Shown here one piece after another: positions 1 to 5,965 of a DNA stretch of 8,331 nt. The stretch is from a bacterium (GTDB taxonomy: Bacteria; UBP18; UBA7526). A program made the translations under genes and the position numbers. The stretch lies in the NCBI GenBank assembly GCA_011049955.1, contig DRGV01000013.1, forward strand, positions 1 to 8,331, read 5' to 3'. Position 1 is the stretch's first letter. The number at the start of each line of letters is the position of its first letter. A model generated the notes under the pieces. That model saw only the letters and a program-made list of their open reading frames with translations, was not told the origin of the DNA and ran no database searches.

Positions 1-440
1 GAGGAATGCACCAATTTAATCTCTCGACCATTACCATTGGCTAAAACTATGAATCTAAGATGGGCCACTCCTTTTATTCCTTGTTCTTTTGCCCACTCCG
101 GATATCTTCTCACCTCTTCTATCCTCTGTTTAACTATATCCTGATAACGGAGCATGGCTTCATTTATTAGTTCACCGGTTTGCCGGTTTGCCGGTTTGCC
201 GGTCTTCAACTGGGTAACTGGTAAACTGGGTGACTGGTTAACTAATTTGAATTTCTTCTCCTTACCCATTCTCTCTATCTTAGGAAGAAGTGAGGGCTTC
301 TCTATCTCTATTTGGAGAGTGAGTTCTTTGGGTCTTTCAATCTTGGGCACACTTATATCAGATGAGGGCATAGCTAAAAATAAGCCATGGCTAAGAAGAG
401 AGATTATAAATGTGGTTTTGATTACTCTATTGCTTAACAT
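1..440 (-). CDS. tonB: TonB energy-transducing protein (3' end outside window)
   Basis: TonB couples the inner-membrane proton motive force, harvested by ExbB/ExbD, to outer-membrane receptors such as the BtuB encoded upstream. I translated 146 complete codons from ATG at 440; the frame is still open at the window edge. Residues 7-24 form one membrane segment that contains the TonB SxxxH pattern (S14, H18), which contacts ExbB. A short charged linker follows (about residues 25-92). The C-terminal TonB domain begins near residue 95, with RRYPEWA at 111-117, GIKG at 121-124, and a strand ending IKLVHS at 141-146. The start overlaps the exbD end by 14 bp, suggesting translational coupling; GGAAG lies just upstream. 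The linker lacks the long Pro-Glu/Pro-Lys runs of enterobacterial TonB, and about 25 of its residues (65-89) come from a DNA tandem repeat. The family call is firm. The last roughly 20-40 residues are not visible. Confidence 0.9.
   Translation of the reverse strand, partial: MLSNRVIKTTFIISLLSHGLFLAMPSSDISVPKIERPKELTLQIEIEKPSLLPKIERMGKEKKFKLVNQSPSLPVTQLKTGKPANRQTGELINEAMLRYQDIVKQRIEEVRRYPEWAKEQGIKGVAHLRFIVLANGNGREIKLVHS
175..247 (-). repeat. Octamer tandem repeats inside the tonB linker
   Basis: Two adjacent arrays with an exact 8 bp period lie inside the tonB reading frame. On the plus strand, 175-206 is four copies of ccggtttg (the last is ccggtctt). After one extra base, 208-247 is five copies of an aactgggt-like unit. 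Because 8 is not a multiple of 3, successive copies are read in all three frames, giving an eight-residue protein period (TGKPANRQ then TG) at residues 80-89. The encoded stretch is polar and proline-containing, as suits an extended periplasmic linker. Confidence 0.9.
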
Positions 441-840
441 CTTCTTCCAATTTAGTAGAGATTATTAACCTCTCGGCATCGGCCTGTTTGGCAATGTCCA
501 TAACCTTTACCGCTAAGCCTAAGTCTATCTTCTCATCAGCCTTAATAATTACGGTCTTCTTCTCGGTTTTTATTATCTCTATTCTTAATTGCTCCAGAAG
601 GTTCTCTAAGGTTACCAGTCTTTCATTCAGATATAGGTTATTATCTTCAGTAATGGAGATGATAATATCCTCTTCGGGATGTAGTCTGGCAGTAACTGCC
701 GAAGGCAGGGTAATCTTTATCCCCGGTTGAGTAACGAAGTGGGAAGAGAGCATGAAGAAAATCAAGAGAAGAAAAACAACATCTATTAGAGGAGCAATAT
801 TGAGGTGGGTACTAATTCTCTTTCTTCCATAAAATTCCAT
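427..840 (-). CDS. exbD: ExbD biopolymer transport protein
   Basis: ExbD is the inner-membrane subunit that, with ExbB, forms the proton channel driving TonB. The 137-residue product has the full family layout: a short cytoplasmic N-terminus, one membrane helix at about 15-32 beginning NIAPLIDVVFLLLIFF, and a periplasmic domain to the end. Asp20 in this helix matches the essential proton-carrying aspartate of the ExbD/TolR family (Asp25 in E. coli ExbD). The ATG at 840 is preceded by GGAG with a 7 nt spacer. The gene is separated from exbB by about 300 bp of repeats and overlaps tonB by 14 bp. TolR is the alternative assignment, but the neighbouring tonB and btuB and the absence of tolA/tolB favour ExbD. 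The sequence appears intact. Confidence 0.95.
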   Translation of the reverse strand: MEFYGRKRISTHLNIAPLIDVVFLLLIFFMLSSHFVTQPGIKITLPSAVTARLHPEEDIIISITEDNNLYLNERLVTLENLLEQLRIEIIKTEKKTVIIKADEKIDLGLAVKVMDIAKQADAERLIISTKLEEDVKQ

Positions 841-855
841 TGTGTCACTCCAAAA

Positions 856-1021
856 TTAATAAGAAAATAAGAGAATAAGTTAATACGATAATAAGTAAAT
901 AAGTGAATAAGTTGATACGTTAATAAGTAAATACGTTGATACGTTAATAAGTGAATAAGAGAATGCGTTAATGCGGAATGCGTTGATGCGGAATGCGTTT
1001 ATGTGTTAATGAGTTATTAAT
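856..1021. repeat. Degenerate octamer array, 21 units, in the exbB-exbD gap
   Basis: From 856 the plus strand divides cleanly into 21 consecutive units, 19 of 8 bp and two of 7 bp (976-982 and 991-997). Typical units are ttaataag, tgaataag, ttgatacg, ttaatgcg and gaatgcg. The unit drifts along the array from the -taag type to the -atgcg type, as expected if local duplications are followed by point mutation. There are no spacers and no dyad symmetry, so this is not a CRISPR array. No open reading frame, promoter or terminator is recognisable. It fills more than half of the 302 bp between exbB and exbD. Confidence 0.9.
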
Positions 1022-1141
1022 CTGATATCTAACATCTGATATCTGGCATCTCACTTTCCCACCTGCTCACTTTCCCACTTTCTCCGTTTCCCCGTCTCTC
1101 CCTTTCCCCGTTTCAACATTCTTGCAGTCTGTAGCCTGCAG
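1022..1141. repeat. Second set of short direct repeats in the exbB-exbD gap
   Basis: This block continues the gap with unrelated sequence. Positions 1022-1049 hold a 14 bp direct duplication (ctgatatctaacat, then ctgatatctggcat). Positions 1055-1114 are about seven and a half pyrimidine-rich 8 bp units such as tttcccac, tttctccg and tttccccg. Positions 1126-1141 contain cagtctgtagcctgca, a small imperfect repeat around ctgtag/ctgcag. The 15-mer at 1100-1114 recurs exactly at 1877-1891 in the next gap. No gene or regulatory site is visible here. Confidence 0.8.
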
Positions 1142-1142
1142 C

Positions 1143-1769
1143 TTATTCTATCTTCTCTGTAGCTGGCCTTGCTCCTAGGAATTCAAGGAGTTCTGATGCT
1201 ATCTCCTTCATCCAAGAAGACATATTGTCAATCTTGCCTTCAAAATAGTGATAGGCCACCAAGGTGGGGATGGCCACAGTTAGTCCGGCAGCAGTGGTAA
1301 GGAGTGCTTCCCAGATACCGCCAGCAAGCACACTGGCATCCACCCTACCACCCAGTTCCTGGATCTTTACAAAGGCCTTAATCATTCCCACAACAGTGCC
1401 CAGAAGACCTATAAGGGGAGTAATATTACCAATAATAGCCAGACCTCTTAAATGCTTCTCTAAACCCCTTACCTCCCAGGAGCCTACACGAGAGATGGAT
1501 TTCTCCTGAGTCTGGACATCCTTTTCGTGATTCTGAATGCCACAGGCCAGGATGCGGCCTATGGGGGCTTGAGTATTTTGACATAGGTCCAGGGCTTCCT
1601 TGACCTTCTTCTTTTGGAGGAGTTTTCTTACAGAGGAAAAAAAGTCAGGAATATTTATTCTTATCCGGTGAAAATGATAAAGTCTTTCCAAAATAATAGC
1701 AACGGATATTATCGAACAGAAGAGAATGAACCACATTAAAACCCCACCCTTTACCATAATGTTAAACAT
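1143..1769 (-). CDS. exbB: ExbB proton channel subunit (MotA/TolQ/ExbB family)
   Basis: ExbB builds the inner-membrane proton channel around ExbD and passes energy to TonB. I place the start at ATG 1769 because AGGAGG lies 6 nt upstream, giving 208 residues. An in-frame ATG at 1787 would add MERRRD but has no comparable site and would swallow the strong one. Three membrane segments are visible at about 8-28, 108-131 and 155-178, the classical ExbB/TolQ topology with a large cytoplasmic loop between the first two. The second carries PLIGLLGTVVGM (118-129). The third contains EALLTTAAGLTVAIP (154-168), including the polar Glu154 and Thr159 at positions matching the channel-lining residues of E. 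coli ExbB. Upstream btuB and downstream exbD and tonB support a dedicated Ton system for this receptor. TolQ is possible by sequence alone but not by context. Confidence 0.95.
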   Translation of the reverse strand: MFNIMVKGGVLMWFILFCSIISVAIILERLYHFHRIRINIPDFFSSVRKLLQKKKVKEALDLCQNTQAPIGRILACGIQNHEKDVQTQEKSISRVGSWEVRGLEKHLRGLAIIGNITPLIGLLGTVVGMIKAFVKIQELGGRVDASVLAGGIWEALLTTAAGLTVAIPTLVAYHYFEGKIDNMSSWMKEIASELLEFLGARPATEKIE

Positions 1770-1812
1770 ATCACGCCTCCTTTCCATTTGAGTTAGGTAA
1801 GTTGAGTATGCT

Positions 1813-1935
1813 GAATTGGGGAATCGGTGAAGCGGAGAATCGGAGACTATTTTTCGTTCCCCGTGTCACCGTTTCACCCTTTCCCCGTTTCTTGAAATTT
1901 GCGGTCATCTGCGTTGTGATCTGCAGTTATCTGCG
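1813..1935. repeat. Mosaic of three short repeat families between btuB and exbB
   Basis: The btuB-exbB gap (1770-1937) is mostly repeat. Plus-strand positions 1813-1844 are four 8 bp units (gaattggg, gaatcggt, gaagcgga, gaatcgga). Positions 1856-1891 are four and a half 8 bp units (gttccccg, tgtcaccg, tttcaccc, tttccccg, tttc). Positions 1901-1935 are 10-12 bp units ending in atct followed by gcg or gca. The last type resembles sequence in the riboswitch at 3937-3970. Only the exbB ribosome binding site (1776-1781) is recognisable in the remainder. No terminator is visible, so read-through from btuB into exbB is plausible. Confidence 0.8.
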
Positions 1936-1937
1936 AC

Positions 1938-3839
1938 TCAGAATTTTACACGCATTCCCACCACGCCTGTCCTTCGGGGCATGGGATAGTATTCTCTCAT
2001 CTCGTAGTTGGTATCAAAAATGTTGTTAATCCCAGCAAACCAGGTGAAGTACTTCTTAGTGTATTCTACCCTGAGATTGGTCAGGAAATAACGAGGAAGT
2101 TCCCTTGCTTTTGTATTGGCTGCATTAACGAAGCGAGAGTCCACGAACTCTTCCTCTACCCGAGCAAGAAGTCCGAGCTTAGTCTTATACTCTAAGTAGA
2201 CATTGGCCTTATGCGTCGGCGTATATGTAAGATCGTTATTGTAGTTAGGACCTACGGTCTTATTCCTGGTTTCGAGCCAGGTATAGCCTATGCCACCTAA
2301 GAAGTACTTGCCCATCTTGGCCCTCAGTTCCGATTCCAATCCCCAGATGTGCGCTTTGTCGACATTCTGTGGTATGTAAATCCAGCTACCCGGTGGCGTC
2401 TCTTCCCAGGTAATGAGGTCATCTACCTCTCTCCGGAAGAAGGTCAACTTTCCCAGTAAGTTCTTAGTGAATATCTGGTCAATCCCCACATCCCAGGCCC
2501 AGGCCTTCTCTGGCTTGAGGTCTGGATTTCCGAAATACAACGGAGGCTGATTCCAGTAGAGATCATTCAGAGTAGGAGCCCGATAGGCCCTTCCACCAGA
2601 GGCCCTCAAGGTGGTCTTCTTTGTCACTTTGTAGCGAAGGCTCGCCTTGGGAGAACCTTCTGTTCCAAAGGCGGGATGGTAATCCCATCTTCCTCCAATT
2701 GTAAGAGTCAGGGGTTCCAATATCTTAATCTCATCCTGAATCCAGTAAGCCTGTAAGGTCTGTTCGTGCTTTCCAGCTGAAGTGGAATTCATACTATCCT
2801 CATGGATGTCCATTCCCATAGTGACCTTATTCCTCTCTCCAATCTTAACGGTGTGCTGGATCTCTCCACCATAAGTATGGTCCTTGTGGATACTATCTGC
2901 TACGGTCTTCTCATAGTATCTCAGCTCATTATCTGTGCCATAGCTTTTTATAGAGAGACGATCTTCTTTCCTGAATTTTGCTTCCCACCTCAGGTCTCCC
3001 CAGACCCTCTGTTTATGTTGTCTATTATCTGGGTCGTTTGGATTATAGCCTGGCGGCTCGGGCCCGGGAACACCATGCTCACCATTATAGTATCCCATGC
3101 TATAACTGAGTTTCGACCAGTCGGTCAGGTCATAGGTCAATTTTCCAAAGATGTCATAGGCATCCCAATCACTGTTGGGTCGATGACCCTGGGATTGATA
3201 CTGTCCTCCAGAGAGGAAGTAACCAAACTTCTTAATCCTTGCTCCGTGGCTGAATTTATTGATGAAGGTATTATGCGTAGCATAGGATGTCTCATAACTA
3301 AAGGTAGGCTTCTTTGTTGGCTCCTTAGTGATAATGTTAATTACCCCGCCCAGAGCACCGCTTCCATAGAGAGCCGAGGCAGGACCCCTTACTATCTCTA
3401 CCCTTTCAATGGCGTCTAACATAGGGAACTCACTCAAATCCACTTCCCCATTTCGGGGAGAGTTCATGCGATGACCATCAATGAGTATTAGAACCTGTTT
3501 TGACGAGGAACCGCGCATACTTACGTTAGTCTGGGCCCCTAAGGCTCCGTAACTATCCACCTTGACTCCGGTCTCCTTTTCTATTACCTCTCCGATGTTT
3601 CTCGCTCCGCTCTTTGCGATTTCTTCTTTGGTGATGATGGTAGTGTGGAGAGATACGTCCCCCAAGAGTCTGGGGGTCCTGGTGGGAGTAATGACTACCT
3701 CTCCCAAATTAAAGACCTCTTCCTGCCTATCCTCAACCGCATAGGCAGGAGTAACCAGTGAACAGTGAACAGTAAACAGTAAAGTCAGAACGCTGATAAC
3801 CGCCGATAGCAAGGCTACTAAATTCTTTTTCTCCCTCAT
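1938..3839 (-). CDS. btuB: TonB-dependent outer-membrane corrinoid receptor, BtuB type
   Basis: This protein is a 22-stranded-barrel family receptor that brings cobalamin or other corrinoids across the outer membrane. Of 633 residues, 1-34 are a signal peptide with a likely cut after AYA (32-34). A TonB box lies in GEVVITPTR (46-54). The plug domain spans about 55-172 and includes NVSMRG (105-110), VLILIDGHRMN (116-126) and VEIVRGPASALYGSGALGGVINI (147-169). The rest is a TonB-dependent receptor barrel ending in the aromatic Phe expected for barrel assembly. The ATG at 3839 has GGAG 7 nt upstream. Substrate specificity is inferred from the cobalamin riboswitch just upstream and from btuFCD and cbiZ; the family alone could also carry siderophores. 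Part of the hydrophobic core of the signal peptide is encoded by a tandem repeat. The reading frame is intact. Confidence 0.93.
   Translation of the reverse strand: MREKKNLVALLSAVISVLTLLFTVHCSLVTPAYAVEDRQEEVFNLGEVVITPTRTPRLLGDVSLHTTIITKEEIAKSGARNIGEVIEKETGVKVDSYGALGAQTNVSMRGSSSKQVLILIDGHRMNSPRNGEVDLSEFPMLDAIERVEIVRGPASALYGSGALGGVINIITKEPTKKPTFSYETSYATHNTFINKFSHGARIKKFGYFLSGGQYQSQGHRPNSDWDAYDIFGKLTYDLTDWSKLSYSMGYYNGEHGVPGPEPPGYNPNDPDNRQHKQRVWGDLRWEAKFRKEDRLSIKSYGTDNELRYYEKTVADSIHKDHTYGGEIQHTVKIGERNKVTMGMDIHEDSMNSTSAGKHEQTLQAYWIQDEIKILEPLTLTIGGRWDYHPAFGTEGSPKASLRYKVTKKTTLRASGGRAYRAPTLNDLYWNQPPLYFGNPDLKPEKAWAWDVGIDQIFTKNLLGKLTFFRREVDDLITWEETPPGSWIYIPQNVDKAHIWGLESELRAKMGKYFLGGIGYTWLETRNKTVGPNYNNDLTYTPTHKANVYLEYKTKLGLLARVEEEFVDSRFVNAANTKARELPRYFLTNLRVEYTKKYFTWFAGINNIFDTNYEMREYYPMPRRTGVVGMRVKF
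3753..3781 (-). repeat. Heptamer tandem repeat encoding part of the BtuB signal peptide
   Basis: On the plus strand there are four units: aaccagtg, aacagtg, aacagta and aacagta (one of 8 bp, three of 7 bp). They lie in the btuB frame and encode about residues 20-30 (LLFTVHCSLVT), the end of the signal-peptide hydrophobic core directly before the PAYA cleavage region. The Cys inside it is not in a lipobox (TVHC), so lipoprotein processing is unlikely. Confidence 0.85.
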
Positions 3840-3842
3840 TCT

Positions 3843-3872
3843 TTATCTCCTCTTCCCTCCGAAGAGAGATAA
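3843..3872 (-). promoter_or_regulatory. Hairpin sequestering the btuB ribosome binding site (riboswitch expression platform)
   Basis: In the RNA, TTATCTCTCTTC (3872-3861) can pair with GAAGAGGAGATAA (3855-3843), giving seven plus five base pairs with one bulged G and a GGAGG loop. The right arm contains the GGAG at 3850-3847 that sits 7 nt before the btuB ATG. Folding would therefore hide the ribosome binding site. The hairpin follows the aptamer's 3' end by about 10 nt and has no downstream U-run, which points to translational rather than transcriptional control. Confidence 0.75.
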
Positions 3873-3882
3873 GATAGATTTG

Positions 3883-4157
3883 TAGATAGCCAGGTCTCCT
3901 GACTTACGGTCTCCTACTCCCTACGCCTTCCCGGAACGCAGATAACCGCAGATAAAGATATCTGCAGATGTTCCAGTGGCTTTACCAAAACGTTAAAGTT
4001 TCGCGGGTTTGCGGACTTTTCGCGTCTTGGCGGTTGTGCAGGTTTCGCAACCGATTACAGTGGCGGGGCCGTTCCGGATTTCTTGCCCCGTGATCGTCCG
4101 TCCGTCTTTGTCGGTCGGACGATTTTACGGGGTCACCGGATTCCCTTAGACTATTTA
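3883..4157 (-). ncRNA. Cobalamin (adenosylcobalamin-type) riboswitch
   Basis: The conserved core of the cobalamin riboswitch is readable 5' to 3' on the minus strand: AAGGGAATCCGGTG (4147-4134), AATCCGGAACGG then CCCCGCCACTGTAA (4080-4055), AAGCCACTGG (3982-3973), GGGAAGG (3932-3926) and the B12 box AGTCAGGAGACCTGGC (3904-3889). A closing stem P1 can form between TAAATAG (4157-4151) and CTATCTA (3889-3883) with one mismatch. A six-pair hairpin, CGGTTG/CAACCG, lies at 4053-4031. Two peripheral elements are enlarged: a long hairpin at 4132-4086 and a stem closed by GGAAC/GTTCC (3974-3933) whose interior resembles the genomic short repeats. Ligand binding should repress btuB and the genes behind it. 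The aptamer starts at the btuD stop codon, so it lies inside a gene cluster rather than after an isolated leader. Confidence 0.95.
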
Positions 4158-4954
4158 CCCCTCTTTTCTTTAGTTTTACTAGGTACTAAGAACACGTGGG
4201 GTCTGGAAGAAACAGGGCTCTCTTCTACCACCACTAAAGTTTTATAGACCTCTTCGATATTCTTATAGGTCAGAATATCCTGAGGCAAACCCTCCTGAAA
4301 TACTCTTCCTTCTTTTAAAAGGATTAGTTTCTCACAATACTCTGCTGCTAAGTTAAGATCATGGGATATCATAAGAACGGTCAAATTCTTTCTTTGATTT
4401 AAGCTCTTAATCAGATTTAGAATCTCTACCTGGTGATTGATGTCAAGATGGGCGGTTGGTTCATCAAGGAAGAGAATCTCTGGCTCCTGGGCAAGAGCCT
4501 GGGCAATTATTGTCCTTTGCCTCTCCCCTCCGCTTAAGTCCTCCAAATTCCTCTCTTCCAATCCTAAAGTATCCGTCTCCTCCATAACTTCCCGCACTAC
4601 TCTTAAATCCTCTTCATTCTCCAAGAGTTGGAACCTTCCAAGATATGGAGTGCGGCCCAAGAGGATGAAGTCCTTTACGGAATAAGAGAAGAAGAGTTCC
4701 TGCATCCTCTGGGGAACAACGGCCATCCTCTTCGCCAATTCTCTATGCCCTATCTCATCCAATTCTTTTCCTTCCAAAGTCACCTTTCCCTCCCAGGGCT
4801 TGAGTATCTTACTTATTACTCTTAGAAGAGTCGTCTTGCCGCTGCCATTGGGACCGATTATCCCTAAAAAATCTCCCTTTTTAAGGGTAAAGCTAATATC
4901 ATTCAGGATGGCTTTCGTGTTATATCCTGTGGTTACTTTCTCTAATTCAAGCAT
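4151..4954 (-). CDS. btuD: Cobalamin ABC transporter ATP-binding protein
   Basis: This is the cytoplasmic ATPase that powers BtuC-mediated corrinoid import. The 267 residues contain every ABC motif: Walker A GPNGSGKT (34-41), Q-loop Gln82, signature LSGGE (140-144), Walker B ILFLDEP (160-166), D-loop HLD (169-171) and the switch His198. The spacing matches the FecE/BtuD/HemV class of type II importers. A C-terminal tail of about 30 residues after YKTLVVV is rich in Lys/Arg/Glu and follows the compact domain, as in many archaeal and bacterial relatives. ATG 4954 follows the btuC stop by 1 nt, with AGGAAAG upstream inside the btuC end. The stop codon (4153-4151) lies in the predicted P1 stem of the following riboswitch. 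Heme or siderophore import is the alternative, made unlikely by cbiZ and the riboswitch. Confidence 0.93.
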   Translation of the reverse strand: MLELEKVTTGYNTKAILNDISFTLKKGDFLGIIGPNGSGKTTLLRVISKILKPWEGKVTLEGKELDEIGHRELAKRMAVVPQRMQELFFSYSVKDFILLGRTPYLGRFQLLENEEDLRVVREVMEETDTLGLEERNLEDLSGGERQRTIIAQALAQEPEILFLDEPTAHLDINHQVEILNLIKSLNQRKNLTVLMISHDLNLAAEYCEKLILLKEGRVFQEGLPQDILTYKNIEEVYKTLVVVEESPVSSRPHVFLVPSKTKEKRGK

Positions 4955-4955
4955 C

Positions 4956-5936
4956 TTACTTTCCTAATCTTAGAGTTCTCTTAGTGAGAAAATAGATGAA
5001 GAGCGAGCCCCCAAGAATCCCAGTGATTACGCCCACGGGGAGTTCCAGAGGAGAGATAATGGTTCTTGCTAAGGTATCGCTGGCGATTAAAAATATCCCC
5101 CCTGCCAGGCAAGAGGTAGGCAAAAGGATTCGATGGTCTGAGCCAACGAAGAGGCGCATGAAGTGAGGTACTAATAAACCAACAAAGCCTATAATCCCAG
5201 ATACAGAAACCGCCACCCCAGCGATTAGAGAGCCTAAGATGAATAGAGTCCTCTTCGTCCTTTCAATATTTACTCCCAAATGTAGGGCCTCCTCCTCTCC
5301 TAAGGATAGGACGTTCAGATCCCGACAGAAGAAGAAAGAGGTGGCTATTCCTATTAAGATAATGAGTGAGGTTAATTTTATAAGAGCGGGATTAGACTCT
5401 TCCAGGCTTCCCATAATCCAGAATAATATCCCATGTAATTGATACTCCTGAGAGAGAGACATGATGAGAAGGATGATGGCTGAGGCAATAAAACTTATCA
5501 TCACCCCAATTAGTAGAAGCATGGATATCCTAAGATACCCTTGTCTTCGAGCAATGAAATAGACCAGGGATATAGCTCCTAGGGCTCCTAAGAATCCCGC
5601 TAAGGGAAGGATTCTGAAGCCAGTGATAATGGAGAGACTTACTCCTAAGGCCGCTCCCCCAGAGACTCCTAAGGTATAAGGCTCAACCAAGGGGTTTCTA
5701 AACATCCCCTGGAAGATGACCCCAGCCACAGCCAAAGCGGCACCCACCATGAATCCCAGGACAATCCTGGGGAGACGAATCTTAAAGAGAATGATGCTTT
5801 CTATCCCTTGAGGCTGGAAAATGTTAGAGAATGGTATGCGGGCAGGGCCAAGACTTAAAGCAAGTATAGAGACCATAATCAAAAGCAGGACTAACAAGCC
5901 CAAGCCACTAACCCATCTCTTAACCTTCTTTTCCAT
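4956..5936 (-). CDS. btuC: Cobalamin ABC transporter permease (FecCD family)
   Basis: This inner-membrane subunit forms the translocation path for corrinoids delivered by BtuF. I start it at ATG 5936 because GGAG sits 7 nt upstream; a TTG at 5951 would extend it by five residues but would lie on that site. The 326-residue protein is highly hydrophobic with about ten membrane helices and family motifs: RLPR (54-57), QGMFRNPLVEPYTLG (76-90), the cytoplasmic coupling region around LGEEEALHLGV (212-222), GFVGLLVPHFMR (250-261) and ELPVGVITG (298-306). Length and motifs are normal for BtuC/FhuB-type permeases. It is separated from btuF by a 200 bp repeat-bearing gap and is followed immediately by btuD. 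Substrate assignment rests on neighbours; the family also moves siderophores and heme. Confidence 0.93.
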   Translation of the reverse strand: MEKKVKRWVSGLGLLVLLLIMVSILALSLGPARIPFSNIFQPQGIESIILFKIRLPRIVLGFMVGAALAVAGVIFQGMFRNPLVEPYTLGVSGGAALGVSLSIITGFRILPLAGFLGALGAISLVYFIARRQGYLRISMLLLIGVMISFIASAIILLIMSLSQEYQLHGILFWIMGSLEESNPALIKLTSLIILIGIATSFFFCRDLNVLSLGEEEALHLGVNIERTKRTLFILGSLIAGVAVSVSGIIGFVGLLVPHFMRLFVGSDHRILLPTSCLAGGIFLIASDTLARTIISPLELPVGVITGILGGSLFIYFLTKRTLRLGK

Positions 5937-5965
5937 TTTTATACTCCACAAATTTTATTGCTAAC

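Noticed and set aside
154..468. A 104-codon open frame on the plus strand
   Set aside because: It is antisense to tonB and the exbD end; the minus-strand reading gives SxxxH and the TonB C-terminal domain, so the plus frame is a shadow.
856..1021. Possible CRISPR array
   Set aside because: The units are 7-8 bp and contiguous, with no unique spacers and no cas genes nearby.
2802..3419. A 205-codon open frame on the plus strand
   Set aside because: It lies wholly antisense to the intact btuB plug and barrel coding sequence, has no family motifs and no ribosome binding site; it is a codon-bias shadow.
3753..3765. Lipoprotein signal in BtuB because of a Cys in the signal peptide
   Set aside because: The residues before the Cys are TVH, which do not fit a lipobox, and a good AYA signal peptidase I site follows.
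5937..5951. TTG start giving btuC five extra residues
   Set aside because: The GGAG that is well placed for ATG 5936 would lie inside the coding sequence, and no binding site precedes the TTG.
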